From Streptomyces sp. BA2 (GTDB taxonomy: Bacteria; Actinomycetota; Actinomycetes; Streptomycetales; Streptomycetaceae): a stretch of DNA of 64,000 nucleotides. The notes below the pieces were generated by a model. The model was not told the DNA's origin, ran no database searches, and saw nothing but the letters and a program-made list of their open reading frames with translations. Position 1 is the first letter of the stretch; every line of letters begins with the position of its first letter. The translations under genes and the position numbers were made by a program. The stretch is taken from the NCBI RefSeq assembly GCF_009769735.1, contig NZ_WSRO01000002.1, positions 5,158,001 to 5,222,000 of the forward strand, given 5' to 3'. This document shows positions 35,185 through 41,823 of the stretch, piece after piece.

Positions 35185-35709
35185 TCAGGACTCCGGAAGC
35201 CCCGCCGTTGGCAGTCCCTCCGGCAGCTTTCCGCCCTTGGTCCTCGTGAACTGATCCTCGCCCGCGCCCTGCCAAGAGACCGTCATCGACGTGCCGTTGA
35301 CCGACTCGACCGTGCCCTCGGTGCGGTCCGAGTCGCCCTTGGCGCACTTCAGCTTGATCGCGTCGCCACTCGCGGTCCCACTGCACAGGACGTTCTCCCC
35401 GAGCAGCGTCGCCTGCTTCCCGGCGATGACCAGGGCCAGCGGATTCCCGTCGGCGGTGGCGACCCAGCTGCCCTCGGAGCTGCCGTCCTCGGCCCCGGAA
35501 TCCGCCCCGGAGTCCGCCCCGCCCTCGTCCGGCGTCTCGGCTCCGTCGGACCCGTCGGACCCGGTGGAGGAACCCGCCGAGCTCGACCCCTTGTCCTTGC
35601 CCTCGTCCTCACCGTCGCCGCCGTCACTGCTGCAACCGGTCAGGACAAGGGCGGCGACAAGACCCGCCGCCGCGGCACCGATACGTACGTTCCGGACGTG
35701 CGTGCGCAC
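35185..35709 (-). CDS. Secreted lipoprotein, function unknown
   Basis: 174 residues from GTG 35709, with GGGGGAC upstream. The signal peptide AAAAGLVAALVLTGC ends in a canonical lipobox. A Gly/Ser/Asp/Glu-rich spacer of about 55 residues precedes a small C-terminal beta domain (GSWVATADGNPLALVIAGKQATLLGENVLCSGTASGDAIKLKCAKGDSDRTEGTVESVNGTSMTVSW). Its two cysteines (VLCSG, LKCAK) may form a disulfide. The long acidic linker should hold the domain away from the membrane. Confidence 0.82.
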   Translation of the reverse strand: MRTHVRNVRIGAAAAGLVAALVLTGCSSDGGDGEDEGKDKGSSSAGSSTGSDGSDGAETPDEGGADSGADSGAEDGSSEGSWVATADGNPLALVIAGKQATLLGENVLCSGTASGDAIKLKCAKGDSDRTEGTVESVNGTSMTVSWQGAGEDQFTRTKGGKLPEGLPTAGLPES

Positions 35710-35771
35710 TGAAGTCCCCCTACGTGAAGCTGTATGACGCTCGAATCAGGTCACTGAAATCGCGCGCCAAG

Positions 35772-36077
35772 CTACCAGGACGACTTGCGCACCCCGGGGA
35801 GGAATCCGGCGTGCGCTTGGTCACGCAGCTTCACCCTGGAGAGGCCGAACTTCCCCACGTATCCGCGCGGGCGACCGTCGACGCTGTCCCGGTTGCGTAC
35901 GCGCGTCGCGCTCGCGTCCCGAGGCTGCCGCGCCAACTCGGCCTGGGCAGCACGCCGTTCGGCCTCGCCGGTCGAGGGGCTCCGGAGGATCTCCTTCAGC
36001 TCGGCCCGCCGCACGGCGTACCGCGCGACGACCTCGCGCCGCTTCTCGTTCTTCGCGATCTTGCTCTTCTTGGCCAT
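35772..36077 (-). CDS. rpsN: 30S ribosomal protein S14, zinc-independent paralogue
   Basis: 101 residues ([30 protein letters not shown] ... [30 protein letters not shown]). It is the long form without the CxxC pairs of zinc-binding S14, so it can replace the zinc form in ribosomes when zinc is scarce. ATG 36077 shares its A with the rpmB stop TGA, indicating coupled translation. It is expected to be repressed by Zur through the box at 36382-36408. Confidence 0.95.
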   Translation of the reverse strand: MAKKSKIAKNEKRREVVARYAVRRAELKEILRSPSTGEAERRAAQAELARQPRDASATRVRNRDSVDGRPRGYVGKFGLSRVKLRDQAHAGFLPGVRKSSW

Positions 36078-36313
36078 CAGATCCTCACCCCACGCGCACG
36101 GATCCTGGCGACGGCGGCCTCGACGCCGATGGAGTCGACGGTCTTGATGCCCTTGGCGCTGAGCCGCAGCCGCACGAAGCGGCCCTCGCTGGGCAGCCAG
36201 TACCGCTTGCGCTGGACGTTGACGTCGAACCGGCGTGACGTACGCCGGTGCGAATGGGAGATCTGGTTGCCGAAGCCCGGCGTGGCGCCGGTCAGCTGGC
36301 AGTGGGCGGACAT
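36077..36313 (-). CDS. rpmB: 50S ribosomal protein L28, zinc-independent paralogue
   Basis: 78 residues ([39 protein letters not shown]). It has only one cysteine, so the paired-cysteine zinc site of C+ L28 is absent. It is first gene of the leftward Zur-controlled pair with rpsN. AGAGGTG precedes ATG 36313 by about 10 bases. Confidence 0.95.
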   Translation of the reverse strand: MSAHCQLTGATPGFGNQISHSHRRTSRRFDVNVQRKRYWLPSEGRFVRLRLSAKGIKTVDSIGVEAAVARIRARGVRI

Positions 36314-36381
36314 GGTGACGCACCTCTCGGTCGTGGGGAGTGGCTCCCTGAGTGACTCCCAGGAGCGGCTCCCCTGCGGAA

Positions 36382-36408
36382 CCGTTTTGAAAACGGGATT
36401 CATTTTCA
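36382..36408. promoter_or_regulatory. Zur box region
   Basis: Two overlapping dyads lie between the divergent ribosomal-protein operons. CCGTTTT-G-AAAACGG (36382-36396) is a perfect 7-1-7 repeat, and TGAAAA...TTTTCA spans 36388-36408. The right 15 bases (CGGGATTCATTTTCA) match the actinobacterial Zur consensus TGAAAATCATTTTCA at 11 of 15 positions. TACACT (36409-36414) next to it is the rpmG -10 hexamer. Confidence 0.78.
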
Positions 36409-36420
36409 TACACTACCGGC

Positions 36421-36585
36421 ATGGCTCGCAACGAACTCCGCCCGATCATCAAGCTCCGGTCCACAGCCGGCACCGGCTACACGTACGTGACCCGCAAGAA
36501 CCGCCGTAACGACCCCGACCGCATGACGCTGCGCAAGTACGACCCGGTCGTCGGGCGCCACGTCGATTTCCGAGAGGAGCGCTGA
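36421..36585 (+). CDS. rpmG: 50S ribosomal protein L33, zinc-independent paralogue
   Basis: 54 residues ([54 protein letters not shown]). No cysteines are present, so it is the zinc-free form. The -10 hexamer TACACT ends 6 bases before ATG 36421 and there is no Shine-Dalgarno, so the mRNA is probably leaderless and directly blocked by Zur. First gene of rpmG-rpmE2-CobW-rpsR. Confidence 0.95.
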   Translation: MARNELRPIIKLRSTAGTGYTYVTRKNRRNDPDRMTLRKYDPVVGRHVDFREER

Positions 36586-36590
36586 CCGTC

Positions 36591-36836
36591 ATGCGCAAGG
36601 ACATCCACCCGCCGTACGGCCCCGTCGTCTTCCGTGACAAGTCCGCCGGCTTCGCCTTCCTCACCCGGTCCACCGCGACCAGCGAGAAGACGGTCGAGTG
36701 GGAGGACGGGCGCACCTACCCCGTCATCGACGTCGAGGTCTCCTCCGCGAGCCACCCCTTCTACACGGGCACGGCCAAGGTCCTGGACACCGCGGGCCGC
36801 GTGGAACGCTTCGAACGCCGTTACGGCGCGCGATGA
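36591..36836 (+). CDS. rpmE2: 50S ribosomal protein L31 type B, zinc-independent
   Basis: 81 residues ([28 protein letters not shown]...). It lacks the CxxC zinc motif of L31 type A and has the longer type B C-terminus. It starts 5 bases after rpmG, and its stop overlaps the next ATG (ATGA), so the operon is tightly coupled. It should replace zinc-containing L31 when zinc is low, releasing zinc from ribosomes. Confidence 0.95.
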   Translation: MRKDIHPPYGPVVFRDKSAGFAFLTRSTATSEKTVEWEDGRTYPVIDVEVSSASHPFYTGTAKVLDTAGRVERFERRYGAR

Positions 36837-38011
36837 ACCCGACGGACCCGATGAGCTCCATGGACATCGCGATCGTCGGCGGACTCCACTCCGACGCCCG
36901 CAAGGAAACCGTCGAGCGGCTCCTGGCCGCCGTTCCGGGGAGCGTGGCGCTCCACCACGACCTGGCCACGGCCGTGCACGGCACCGTCGTGCGTACGGTG
37001 CGCGACGCCACCGGAGTGCTCTCCACCGGCGAGGCGCCGCTGGTCAACGACTGCGCGTGCTGCGCCCTGCGCGAGGACCTGGTGCCCGAGCTCGAACGGC
37101 TCGCGGACTCCGGCCTCACGCGCCTTGCGGTCGTCGAGCTGTGGGACTCCGTGGAGCCCAAGGCGATGGCGGAGGTCATCACGGCGCACGGGCACGAGGG
37201 GCTGCGGCTGAGCGGCGTGATCACGGCCGTCGACCCGGCGCTCCTCCTGCCCTACCTCGGCAACGGCGACGATCTGATGGAGGCCGGGCTCGCCGCGGCC
37301 ACCACGGATCAGCGCACGGTCGCCGACACCTGGGCCCGCCAGCTCGAGTACGCGCCCGTCCTCGCCGTCGCGGACTCTCCCGAGGCCGACGACGAGGACC
37401 GCGCACTCCTCGCCCAGCTCCACCCGACCGCCCGTCAGGTCCCCATCAGCGGTCGTGACGGTCGCGGCGGTCATGGGGACCTGGCGGCTGCCGCGCTCGC
37501 CGGATTCGACGTCGAGGCGGCGGCCGCTGCCCAGCATCCGTCCTGTGCGCTGCTGCCGACCGACGCCGACGAGGCGGGGGTCGCCACCCTCGTATGGCAC
37601 CGGGACCGGCCCTTCCACCCGGAGCGGCTCTATCAGGCCCTGGAGGACCTGACCTGCGCGGCGGCCCGCAGTCGCGGCCGGTTCTGGCTGGCCGACCATC
37701 CGGACACGCTGCTCGGCTGGGACGCGGCGGGCGGTGCGCTGTGCGTGGAGAGCGCGGGGCCGTGGCTGGCGTCGTTGCCGGACGCGGCGTGGGAGATGGT
37801 GCCGCCGGTGCGGCGGGCCGCGGCCGCGCTCGACTGGCATCCCGAGCACGGAGACTGCTGCCAGCACCTGGTCTTCGTCTCGCCCGGCCTGGACCGCGAG
37901 GGGCTCGAAGAGGTCCTGGAGTCCTGCCTCCTGACGGACGAGGAGTACGCCGCCGGGCGCGACGCCTGGAAGCACCTGCCCCCTGCCTTCGACACCCTCC
38001 TGGAGGTCTGA
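36833..38011 (+). CDS. CobW/COG0523-like protein with degenerate GTPase motifs
   Basis: 392 residues. The metal-binding CxCC motif is kept ([12 protein letters not shown], about residue 67), as is the CobW C-terminal domain ([25 protein letters not shown] ... [10 protein letters not shown]). However, the P-loop position reads [11 protein letters not shown] instead of GxxxxGK[ST], and the NKxD position reads [12 protein letters not shown] binding as in normal zinc chaperones is therefore doubtful. It lies between rpmE2 and rpsR under Zur control, so a role in zinc delivery or ribosome remodelling under zinc shortage is likely. Confidence 0.88.
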   Translation: MNPTDPMSSMDIAIVGGLHSDARKETVERLLAAVPGSVALHHDLATAVHGTVVRTVRDATGVLSTGEAPLVNDCACCALREDLVPELERLADSGLTRLAVVELWDSVEPKAMAEVITAHGHEGLRLSGVITAVDPALLLPYLGNGDDLMEAGLAAATTDQRTVADTWARQLEYAPVLAVADSPEADDEDRALLAQLHPTARQVPISGRDGRGGHGDLAAAALAGFDVEAAAAAQHPSCALLPTDADEAGVATLVWHRDRPFHPERLYQALEDLTCAAARSRGRFWLADHPDTLLGWDAAGGALCVESAGPWLASLPDAAWEMVPPVRRAAAALDWHPEHGDCCQHLVFVSPGLDREGLEEVLESCLLTDEEYAAGRDAWKHLPPAFDTLLEV

Positions 38012-38257
38012 ATGTCCCCCCGCAAGCCGTCCGGCCGCGAACAGAAGCCGCGTCCCAACCCTCTGGACCAGGCGAAGATCACGTACATCGACTACAAGGA
38101 CACGGAGCTGCTCCGGAAGTTCATCTCGGACCGCGGCAAGATCCGCAGTCGCCGGGTCACCCGTGTGTCTGCTCAGCAGCAGCGACTGCTGGCCCGGGCG
38201 ATCAAGAACGCCCGGGAGATGGCGCTGCTGCCGTACGGCTCGGGCTCGGCGCGCTGA
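38012..38257 (+). CDS. rpsR: 30S ribosomal protein S18, zinc-independent paralogue
   Basis: 81 residues ([76 protein letters not shown]). It has no cysteines, unlike the zinc-associated S18 form. ATG directly abuts the CobW-like stop. Last gene of the Zur-controlled operon. Confidence 0.95.
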   Translation: MSPRKPSGREQKPRPNPLDQAKITYIDYKDTELLRKFISDRGKIRSRRVTRVSAQQQRLLARAIKNAREMALLPYGSGSAR

Positions 38258-38267
38258 GGCATGGTCG

Positions 38268-38320
38268 CAATAGGTAGGCTTTTCCCTACGCTTGACGAGT
38301 AGGGAAAAGCCTACCTATTG
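38268..38320. promoter_or_regulatory. Perfect 22-bp-armed palindrome containing the VOC-ArsR operon promoter
   Basis: Left arm 38268-38289 (CAATAGGTAGGCTTTTCC...) and right arm 38299-38320 are exact reverse complements around a 9-base centre. TTGACG (38292-38297) and TATTGT (38316-38321), 18 bases apart, form a good promoter; ATG 38329 lies 7 bases downstream. Each arm is itself a weaker dyad (TAGG...CCTA), so two ArsR-type dimers could bind side by side. It could also act as a terminator for rpsR. Confidence 0.85.
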
Positions 38321-38328
38321 TCGTTCCC

Positions 38329-38703
38329 ATGAACATCACCCACGCCTCCTTCCTCACCGTCCCCGTCTCCGACCAGGACGCCGCCCTGCGCTTCTACACG
38401 GACGTGCTCGGCTTCGAAGTCACCGCCGACCTGCAGATGCCGCCCGGCCGCTGGCTCCAGGTCGCGCCGAAGGGGGCGCAGACGGCCTTCACGCTCTCCG
38501 GTCCGGGGATGGGCGGTTTCGTGCCCGGCTCCGCGCAGGGGATCATGCTCCTTACGACCGATGTCGACGCCGACTGTGCGAAGCTCGCCGCGGCCGGGGT
38601 CGAGGTGAGCGGTCCGGACGAGCTGCCCTGGGGCAGGATGGCCGGCTTCCAGGACCCCGACGGCAACGGTTGGATGCTGCTGACGGAGAAGGAAGGCTTC
38701 TGA
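38329..38703 (+). CDS. VOC/glyoxalase-fold protein
   Basis: 124 residues. Starts MNITHASFLTVPVSDQDAALRFYTDVLGFEV and ends FQDPDGNGWMLLTEKEGF, the beta-alpha-beta-beta-beta pattern of VOC proteins, which act as dioxygenases, isomerases or antibiotic-binding proteins. It is first in a three-gene operon with an ArsR regulator (5 bases downstream) and a SRPBCC protein. The transcript is likely leaderless. Confidence 0.88.
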   Translation: MNITHASFLTVPVSDQDAALRFYTDVLGFEVTADLQMPPGRWLQVAPKGAQTAFTLSGPGMGGFVPGSAQGIMLLTTDVDADCAKLAAAGVEVSGPDELPWGRMAGFQDPDGNGWMLLTEKEGF

Positions 38704-38708
38704 CGGCC

Positions 38709-39122
38709 ATGGTCACCACCGGCGAGCGCCAGGGTTCACATGCGGCCCCGGGCCAGGACCAGCACGAGGCCCCGGAGGCCCCCGGCCAGGACCAGCACGA
38801 GGACCAGCTCTTCGCCGCGCTCGCCAACGGCACCCGGCGTGAAGTCCTCCGCCTCCTGCGTGACGAGGGGCCGCAGCCCGTCCAGGCGCTCGCCGACCAC
38901 TTCGACATGCGCCGCCCCAGCCTCTCCGAGCATCTGAAGGTGCTGCGCGACGCCGGTCTCGTCTCGGAGGAGCGGTCGGGACGGCAGCGCATCTACCGTC
39001 TTGAGGCGGTGCCGCTGGCCGAGGTGCAGGAGTGGCTCAGTCCGTACGAGCGGTTCTGGCGCGACAGGCTGAAGGGGCTCGGCGACGTGCTCGACCGCAT
39101 GCCCGACGATGATCAGTCATGA
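38709..39122 (+). CDS. ArsR family transcriptional regulator
   Basis: 137 residues. The winged helix is clear: DQLFAALANGTRREVLRLLRDEGPQPVQALADHFDMRRPSLSEHLKVLRDAGLVSEERSGRQRIYRL (about residues 33-99). There is no CVC metal site in the recognition helix. This subtype is often paired with SRPBCC/AHSA1 proteins. A small internal duplication APGQDQHE lies at the N-terminus. Its stop overlaps the next start (ATGA). It probably binds the 38268-38320 palindrome and represses its own operon. Confidence 0.92.
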   Translation: MVTTGERQGSHAAPGQDQHEAPEAPGQDQHEDQLFAALANGTRREVLRLLRDEGPQPVQALADHFDMRRPSLSEHLKVLRDAGLVSEERSGRQRIYRLEAVPLAEVQEWLSPYERFWRDRLKGLGDVLDRMPDDDQS

Positions 39123-39571
39123 CCGCCGATGACCTCACGACCCTTCATGTGGACCAGTTCTTTCCGCACCCTCCCGCCAAGGTCTGGCGCGCGCTGACCG
39201 AGCCGGAACTCCTCGCTCAGTGGCAGATGCCGGGCAGCGAGGGCTTCCGTCTCGAAGTGGGGCACCGGTATGCCATGTCTTCCGTGCCGCGGCCCAACTC
39301 CAACTTCTCCGGCGCCGTTGACGTGCAGGTTCTCGCGTACGAGGTGGAGCGGATGCTCAGCGTCCGGTGGGCCGACGCCGATCCCGCGAACCCTTCGGAC
39401 TGGACCATTACGTGGACGTTGGAACAGGAAGGGCGCGGTACGCGTCTCTTCCTAGTACATGAAGGCTTCGACCCGGACGACCCGGCGCAGATGATGGCAA
39501 GAAAGATCATGGGCGGGGGATGGCGTTCGCATGCCATGCGGAGTCTGGGGCAGGTGCTGACAGAGCTGTAA
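39119..39571 (+). CDS. SRPBCC/AHSA1-type protein
   Basis: 150 residues: FFPHPPAKVWRALTEPELLAQWQMP and GWRSHAMRSLGQVLTEL are the ends of a START/Bet v1-like fold with a hydrophobic ligand cavity (the Aha1-C domain group). Coupled by overlap to the ArsR gene, a common pair in which the SRPBCC protein may bind the same small molecule. No enzymatic residues can be named. Confidence 0.9.
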   Translation: MTADDLTTLHVDQFFPHPPAKVWRALTEPELLAQWQMPGSEGFRLEVGHRYAMSSVPRPNSNFSGAVDVQVLAYEVERMLSVRWADADPANPSDWTITWTLEQEGRGTRLFLVHEGFDPDDPAQMMARKIMGGGWRSHAMRSLGQVLTEL

Positions 39572-39586
39572 CCAAGAGAGCACCCC

Positions 39587-39616
39587 GCGTGCACGTGCAT
39601 CTGCCCATGCATCGGC
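39587..39616 (+). promoter_or_regulatory. 30-bp upstream motif, copy A (DUF397 gene)
   Basis: Begins GCGTGCACGTGCATCTGCCC and is 28/30 identical to copy B at 40713-40742 on the other strand. It is rich in TGCA half-sites. It ends 13 bases before TATGAT (39630-39635), a strong -10 match, so it covers the -35 region. Confidence 0.8.
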
Positions 39617-39719
39617 ATGTGAACACAGCTATGATCCGGGACAGTTGACCACTGCATCTAGAGCTGTCCAGAGCGATCTAGAGCCACACCAGGCACTGCA
39701 CCACCACCGGGGAGCGACT

Positions 39720-39953
39720 GTGCATCACGTGTTTAACGGCATGGCTGCCACGGAGCTTCACGGGGTGGTCTGGCAGAAGAGCAGGCACAGCAACTCGCAG
39801 GGAGCCTGCGTGGAGTTCGCCAAACTGCCGGGCGGCGACGTCGCCGTACGGAACTCGCGGTTCCCCGACGGCCCGGCGCTCGTCTACACGCGCGCCGAGA
39901 TAGAGGCCATGCTGCTCGGGATGAAGGACGGGGAGTTCGACCACCTGATCTGA
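39720..39953 (+). CDS. DUF397 protein (small partner of WhiJ-like regulators)
   Basis: 77 residues. LHGVVWQKSRHSNSQGACVEFAKLPGGDVAVRNSRFPDGPALVYTRAEIEAMLLGMKDGEFD is a textbook DUF397 domain. These small proteins occur in Streptomyces next to XRE-DUF5753 (WhiJ-type) regulators and are thought to antagonise them. Both members are here, 0.95 kb apart. GTG 39720 has GGGGAG upstream. Confidence 0.9.
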   Translation: MHHVFNGMAATELHGVVWQKSRHSNSQGACVEFAKLPGGDVAVRNSRFPDGPALVYTRAEIEAMLLGMKDGEFDHLI

Positions 39954-39962
39954 CAGGTGGCC

Positions 39963-39996
39963 GGCCCCGTTACGGGCCCGCCAAGGTTACGGGGCC
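39963..39996. terminator. Bidirectional terminator-like hairpin
   Basis: GGCCCCGT / ACGGGGCC, a perfect 8-bp stem between the convergent DUF397 and ATPase genes. Confidence 0.5.
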
Positions 39997-40013
39997 CGCC
40001 AAGGGATGAACAG

Positions 40014-40061
40014 TCCCGCTATGCGTCCCGCTACGTGTCCCGCAATGCGTCCCGCTACGCC
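40014..40061. repeat. Four 12-bp tandem units
   Basis: TCCCGCTATGCG, TCCCGCTACGTG, TCCCGCAATGCG, TCCCGCTACGCC; the last overlaps the stop codon of the ATPase gene. Confidence 0.85.
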
Positions 40062-40540
40062 AGCTGGAACAGCGCCCACACGACCTTGCCCCGCAGCGCG
40101 CCCGCGAGCGGGTGCCAGCCCCAGCTGTCGCTGAACGAGTCCACCAGGAACAGGCCGCGGCCCGATTCGGCCGAGAAGTCGTCGTCGGTCTCGCGCGCGA
40201 CCGGACTGTCGTCACTGGGGTCGCGCACCGCGCACACCAGGCGCGAGGTCCAGCGCATCAAGTGCAGCCGCACCGGCGGGCCGTGGTCGCGCGGGGTGTC
40301 CGACGGCAGGGCGTGTCTGAGGGCGTTGGTGACCAGTTCGGAGACGACGAGGGCGATGTCGTCGAAGCGCTCTTCCAGTTCCCACTGACACAGCGTCTTA
40401 CGGGTGAACTGCCGTGCGCTGCCCACCGCTTCGTAGCGGGCGGGCAGGGAGCAGGACGCGGCGCTGGAGACGGCTGAGGGGTCGAGTGGGGGAAGCCCCT
40501 GCCGTAACGGCTCGAGCATGGTCGATCCATTCGTCCCCAT
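40055..40540 (-). CDS. HATPase_c-type ATP-binding protein (AbaA/anti-sigma-kinase-like)
   Basis: 161 residues from ATG 40540, preceded by GGGGAG at 8 bases. The GHKL fold is visible: CQWELEERFDDIALVVSELVTNALRHA (N-box), LVCAVRDPSDD (G1) and SAESGRGLFLVDSFSDSWGWHP (G2). Streptomyces encodes many such proteins, related to anti-sigma factors such as SpoIIAB/RsbW; some sit with WhiJ and DUF397 genes. An extended open frame to 40768 is not supported by a start or composition. Confidence 0.88.
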   Translation of the reverse strand: MGTNGSTMLEPLRQGLPPLDPSAVSSAASCSLPARYEAVGSARQFTRKTLCQWELEERFDDIALVVSELVTNALRHALPSDTPRDHGPPVRLHLMRWTSRLVCAVRDPSDDSPVARETDDDFSAESGRGLFLVDSFSDSWGWHPLAGALRGKVVWALFQLA

Positions 40541-40902
40541 GCGAGGCACTCCCCGGTTTCGCGGTACATAGCGATGGAGCGGTGGTGCGGTCGGTACAGC
40601 GGCGACGCGACGCATCCGTACAGCTCGGCAGTACGGCTCGGCACAGCTCCGTACAGCTCGGTGCGACGTCGATACAGCGGTGGCGCGCGGACCATGGTTC
40701 CGAATGCGTACAGCAGATGCAAGGGCAGATGCACGTGCACGCGCCGGACTTGGTCGTTCCCGTGCCACTTCTTGCCCATTTCTTCCTACGACTTCTTGTG
40801 GAGGACTTCCGAAGGCTTTCCGTTTCTGTAACCGGATGAGTACGGCCTGAAGCGTTTAATGGCAGACTGCCGGCTTCCAAGTGATGGGGAGGATTGAGCG
40901 AA
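40541..40902. other. 362-bp divergent control region of the WhiJ-type cluster
   Basis: No gene is supported; leftward open frames here are low quality. It contains a cluster of GTACAGC-like heptamers (about 40594-40680: two GTACAGCTCGG, GTACAGCGG, ATACAGCGG, GTACGGCTCGG), then copy B of the 30-bp motif. GGGGAGGA just before 40903 is the ribosome site of the XRE gene. Confidence 0.6.
40713..40742 (-). promoter_or_regulatory. 30-bp upstream motif, copy B (ATPase/XRE gene interval)
   Basis: Read leftward it begins GCGTGCACGTGCATCTGCCC and differs from copy A at two bases. It lies 173 bases upstream of the ATPase start and 161 bases upstream of the XRE start. Confidence 0.8.
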
Positions 40903-41766
40903 GTGACCGCAGGGGAGTCGAGCGGCTCGGTCGTACGGCGCATGCTCCTTGGCTCGCAACTCAGGCGCCTGAGGGAATCGCGCGGCATCACCCGTGAAGC
41001 GGCCGGCTACTCGATCCGAGCCTCCGAATCGAAGATCAGCCGCATGGAGTTGGGACGGGTGAGCTTCAAGTCCAGGGACGTAGAGGACCTGTTGACGCTG
41101 TACGGCGTCACCGACGAGTCCGAGCGCGTCGCGCTGCTCTCACTCGCCAAGGAAGCCAACCTCGCCGGCTGGTGGCACAGTTACTCGGACGTCCTGCCGG
41201 GCTGGTTCCAGACATACGTCGGGCTCGAAGGCGCCGCCTCGCTCATCCGCGTCTACGAAGTCCAGTTCGTCAACGGCCTGTTGCAGACCGAGGCGTACGC
41301 CCACGCGGTCGTCGCGCGCGGCATGAAGGGCGCGAGCAAGGCCGACATCGAGCGCCGCGTCGCCCTGCGCCTCGAACGCCAGAAGCTGCTCATCTCCGAG
41401 CGCGCTCCCCGCTTCCACTGCGTACTCGACGAGGCGGCGCTCCGACGCCCGTACGGGGACCGGGAAGTGATGCGGGGTCAGCTCCAGCATCTGATCGAGA
41501 TCTCCGAACGGCCGAATGTCACTCTTCAGGTCATGCCGTTCAGTTTCGGTGGGCACTCGGGCGAGAGCGGAGCGTTCACCATGCTGCGTTTCCCGGAATC
41601 GGACCTCTCGGACGTCGTGTACGTGGAACAGCTGACGGGAGCCCTGTACCTCGACAAGCCCGAGGAAGTCGGCCAGTACGAGCGGGTGGTGGGCGAGCTG
41701 CAGAGCGACAGCCCGAATCCGGCCGATAGTCGCGATCTTCTGCGAGGTCTGCTCCAACTGACGTAA
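40903..41766 (+). CDS. XRE-DUF5753 regulator, WhiJ family
   Basis: 287 residues. N-terminal HTH: LGSQLRRLRESRGITREAAGYSIRASESKISRMELGRVSFKSRDVEDLLTLYGV (about residues 15-68). The C-terminal DUF5753 domain includes WFQTYVGLEGAASLIRVYEVQFVNGLLQTEAYAHAV and VTLQVMPFSFGGHSGESGAFTMLRFPE. WhiJ-type proteins repress aerial development and respond to small DUF397 partners. GTG 40903 is chosen because GGGGAGGA is 9-10 bases upstream; the TTG at 40894 is too close to it. Confidence 0.92.
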   Translation: MTAGESSGSVVRRMLLGSQLRRLRESRGITREAAGYSIRASESKISRMELGRVSFKSRDVEDLLTLYGVTDESERVALLSLAKEANLAGWWHSYSDVLPGWFQTYVGLEGAASLIRVYEVQFVNGLLQTEAYAHAVVARGMKGASKADIERRVALRLERQKLLISERAPRFHCVLDEAALRRPYGDREVMRGQLQHLIEISERPNVTLQVMPFSFGGHSGESGAFTMLRFPESDLSDVVYVEQLTGALYLDKPEEVGQYERVVGELQSDSPNPADSRDLLRGLLQLT

Positions 41767-41823
41767 CCGGTCAGTACGATGACGTGAAATCAGCTGTCTG
41801 CACACCTTGCGGCAAGGGGTCTC

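Noticed and set aside
40541..40779. Leftward extension of the ATPase gene to 40768 or a separate ORF to 40779
   Set aside because: The sequence upstream of ATG 40540 is repeat-rich and holds the 30-bp motif; ATG 40540 has a good ribosome site.
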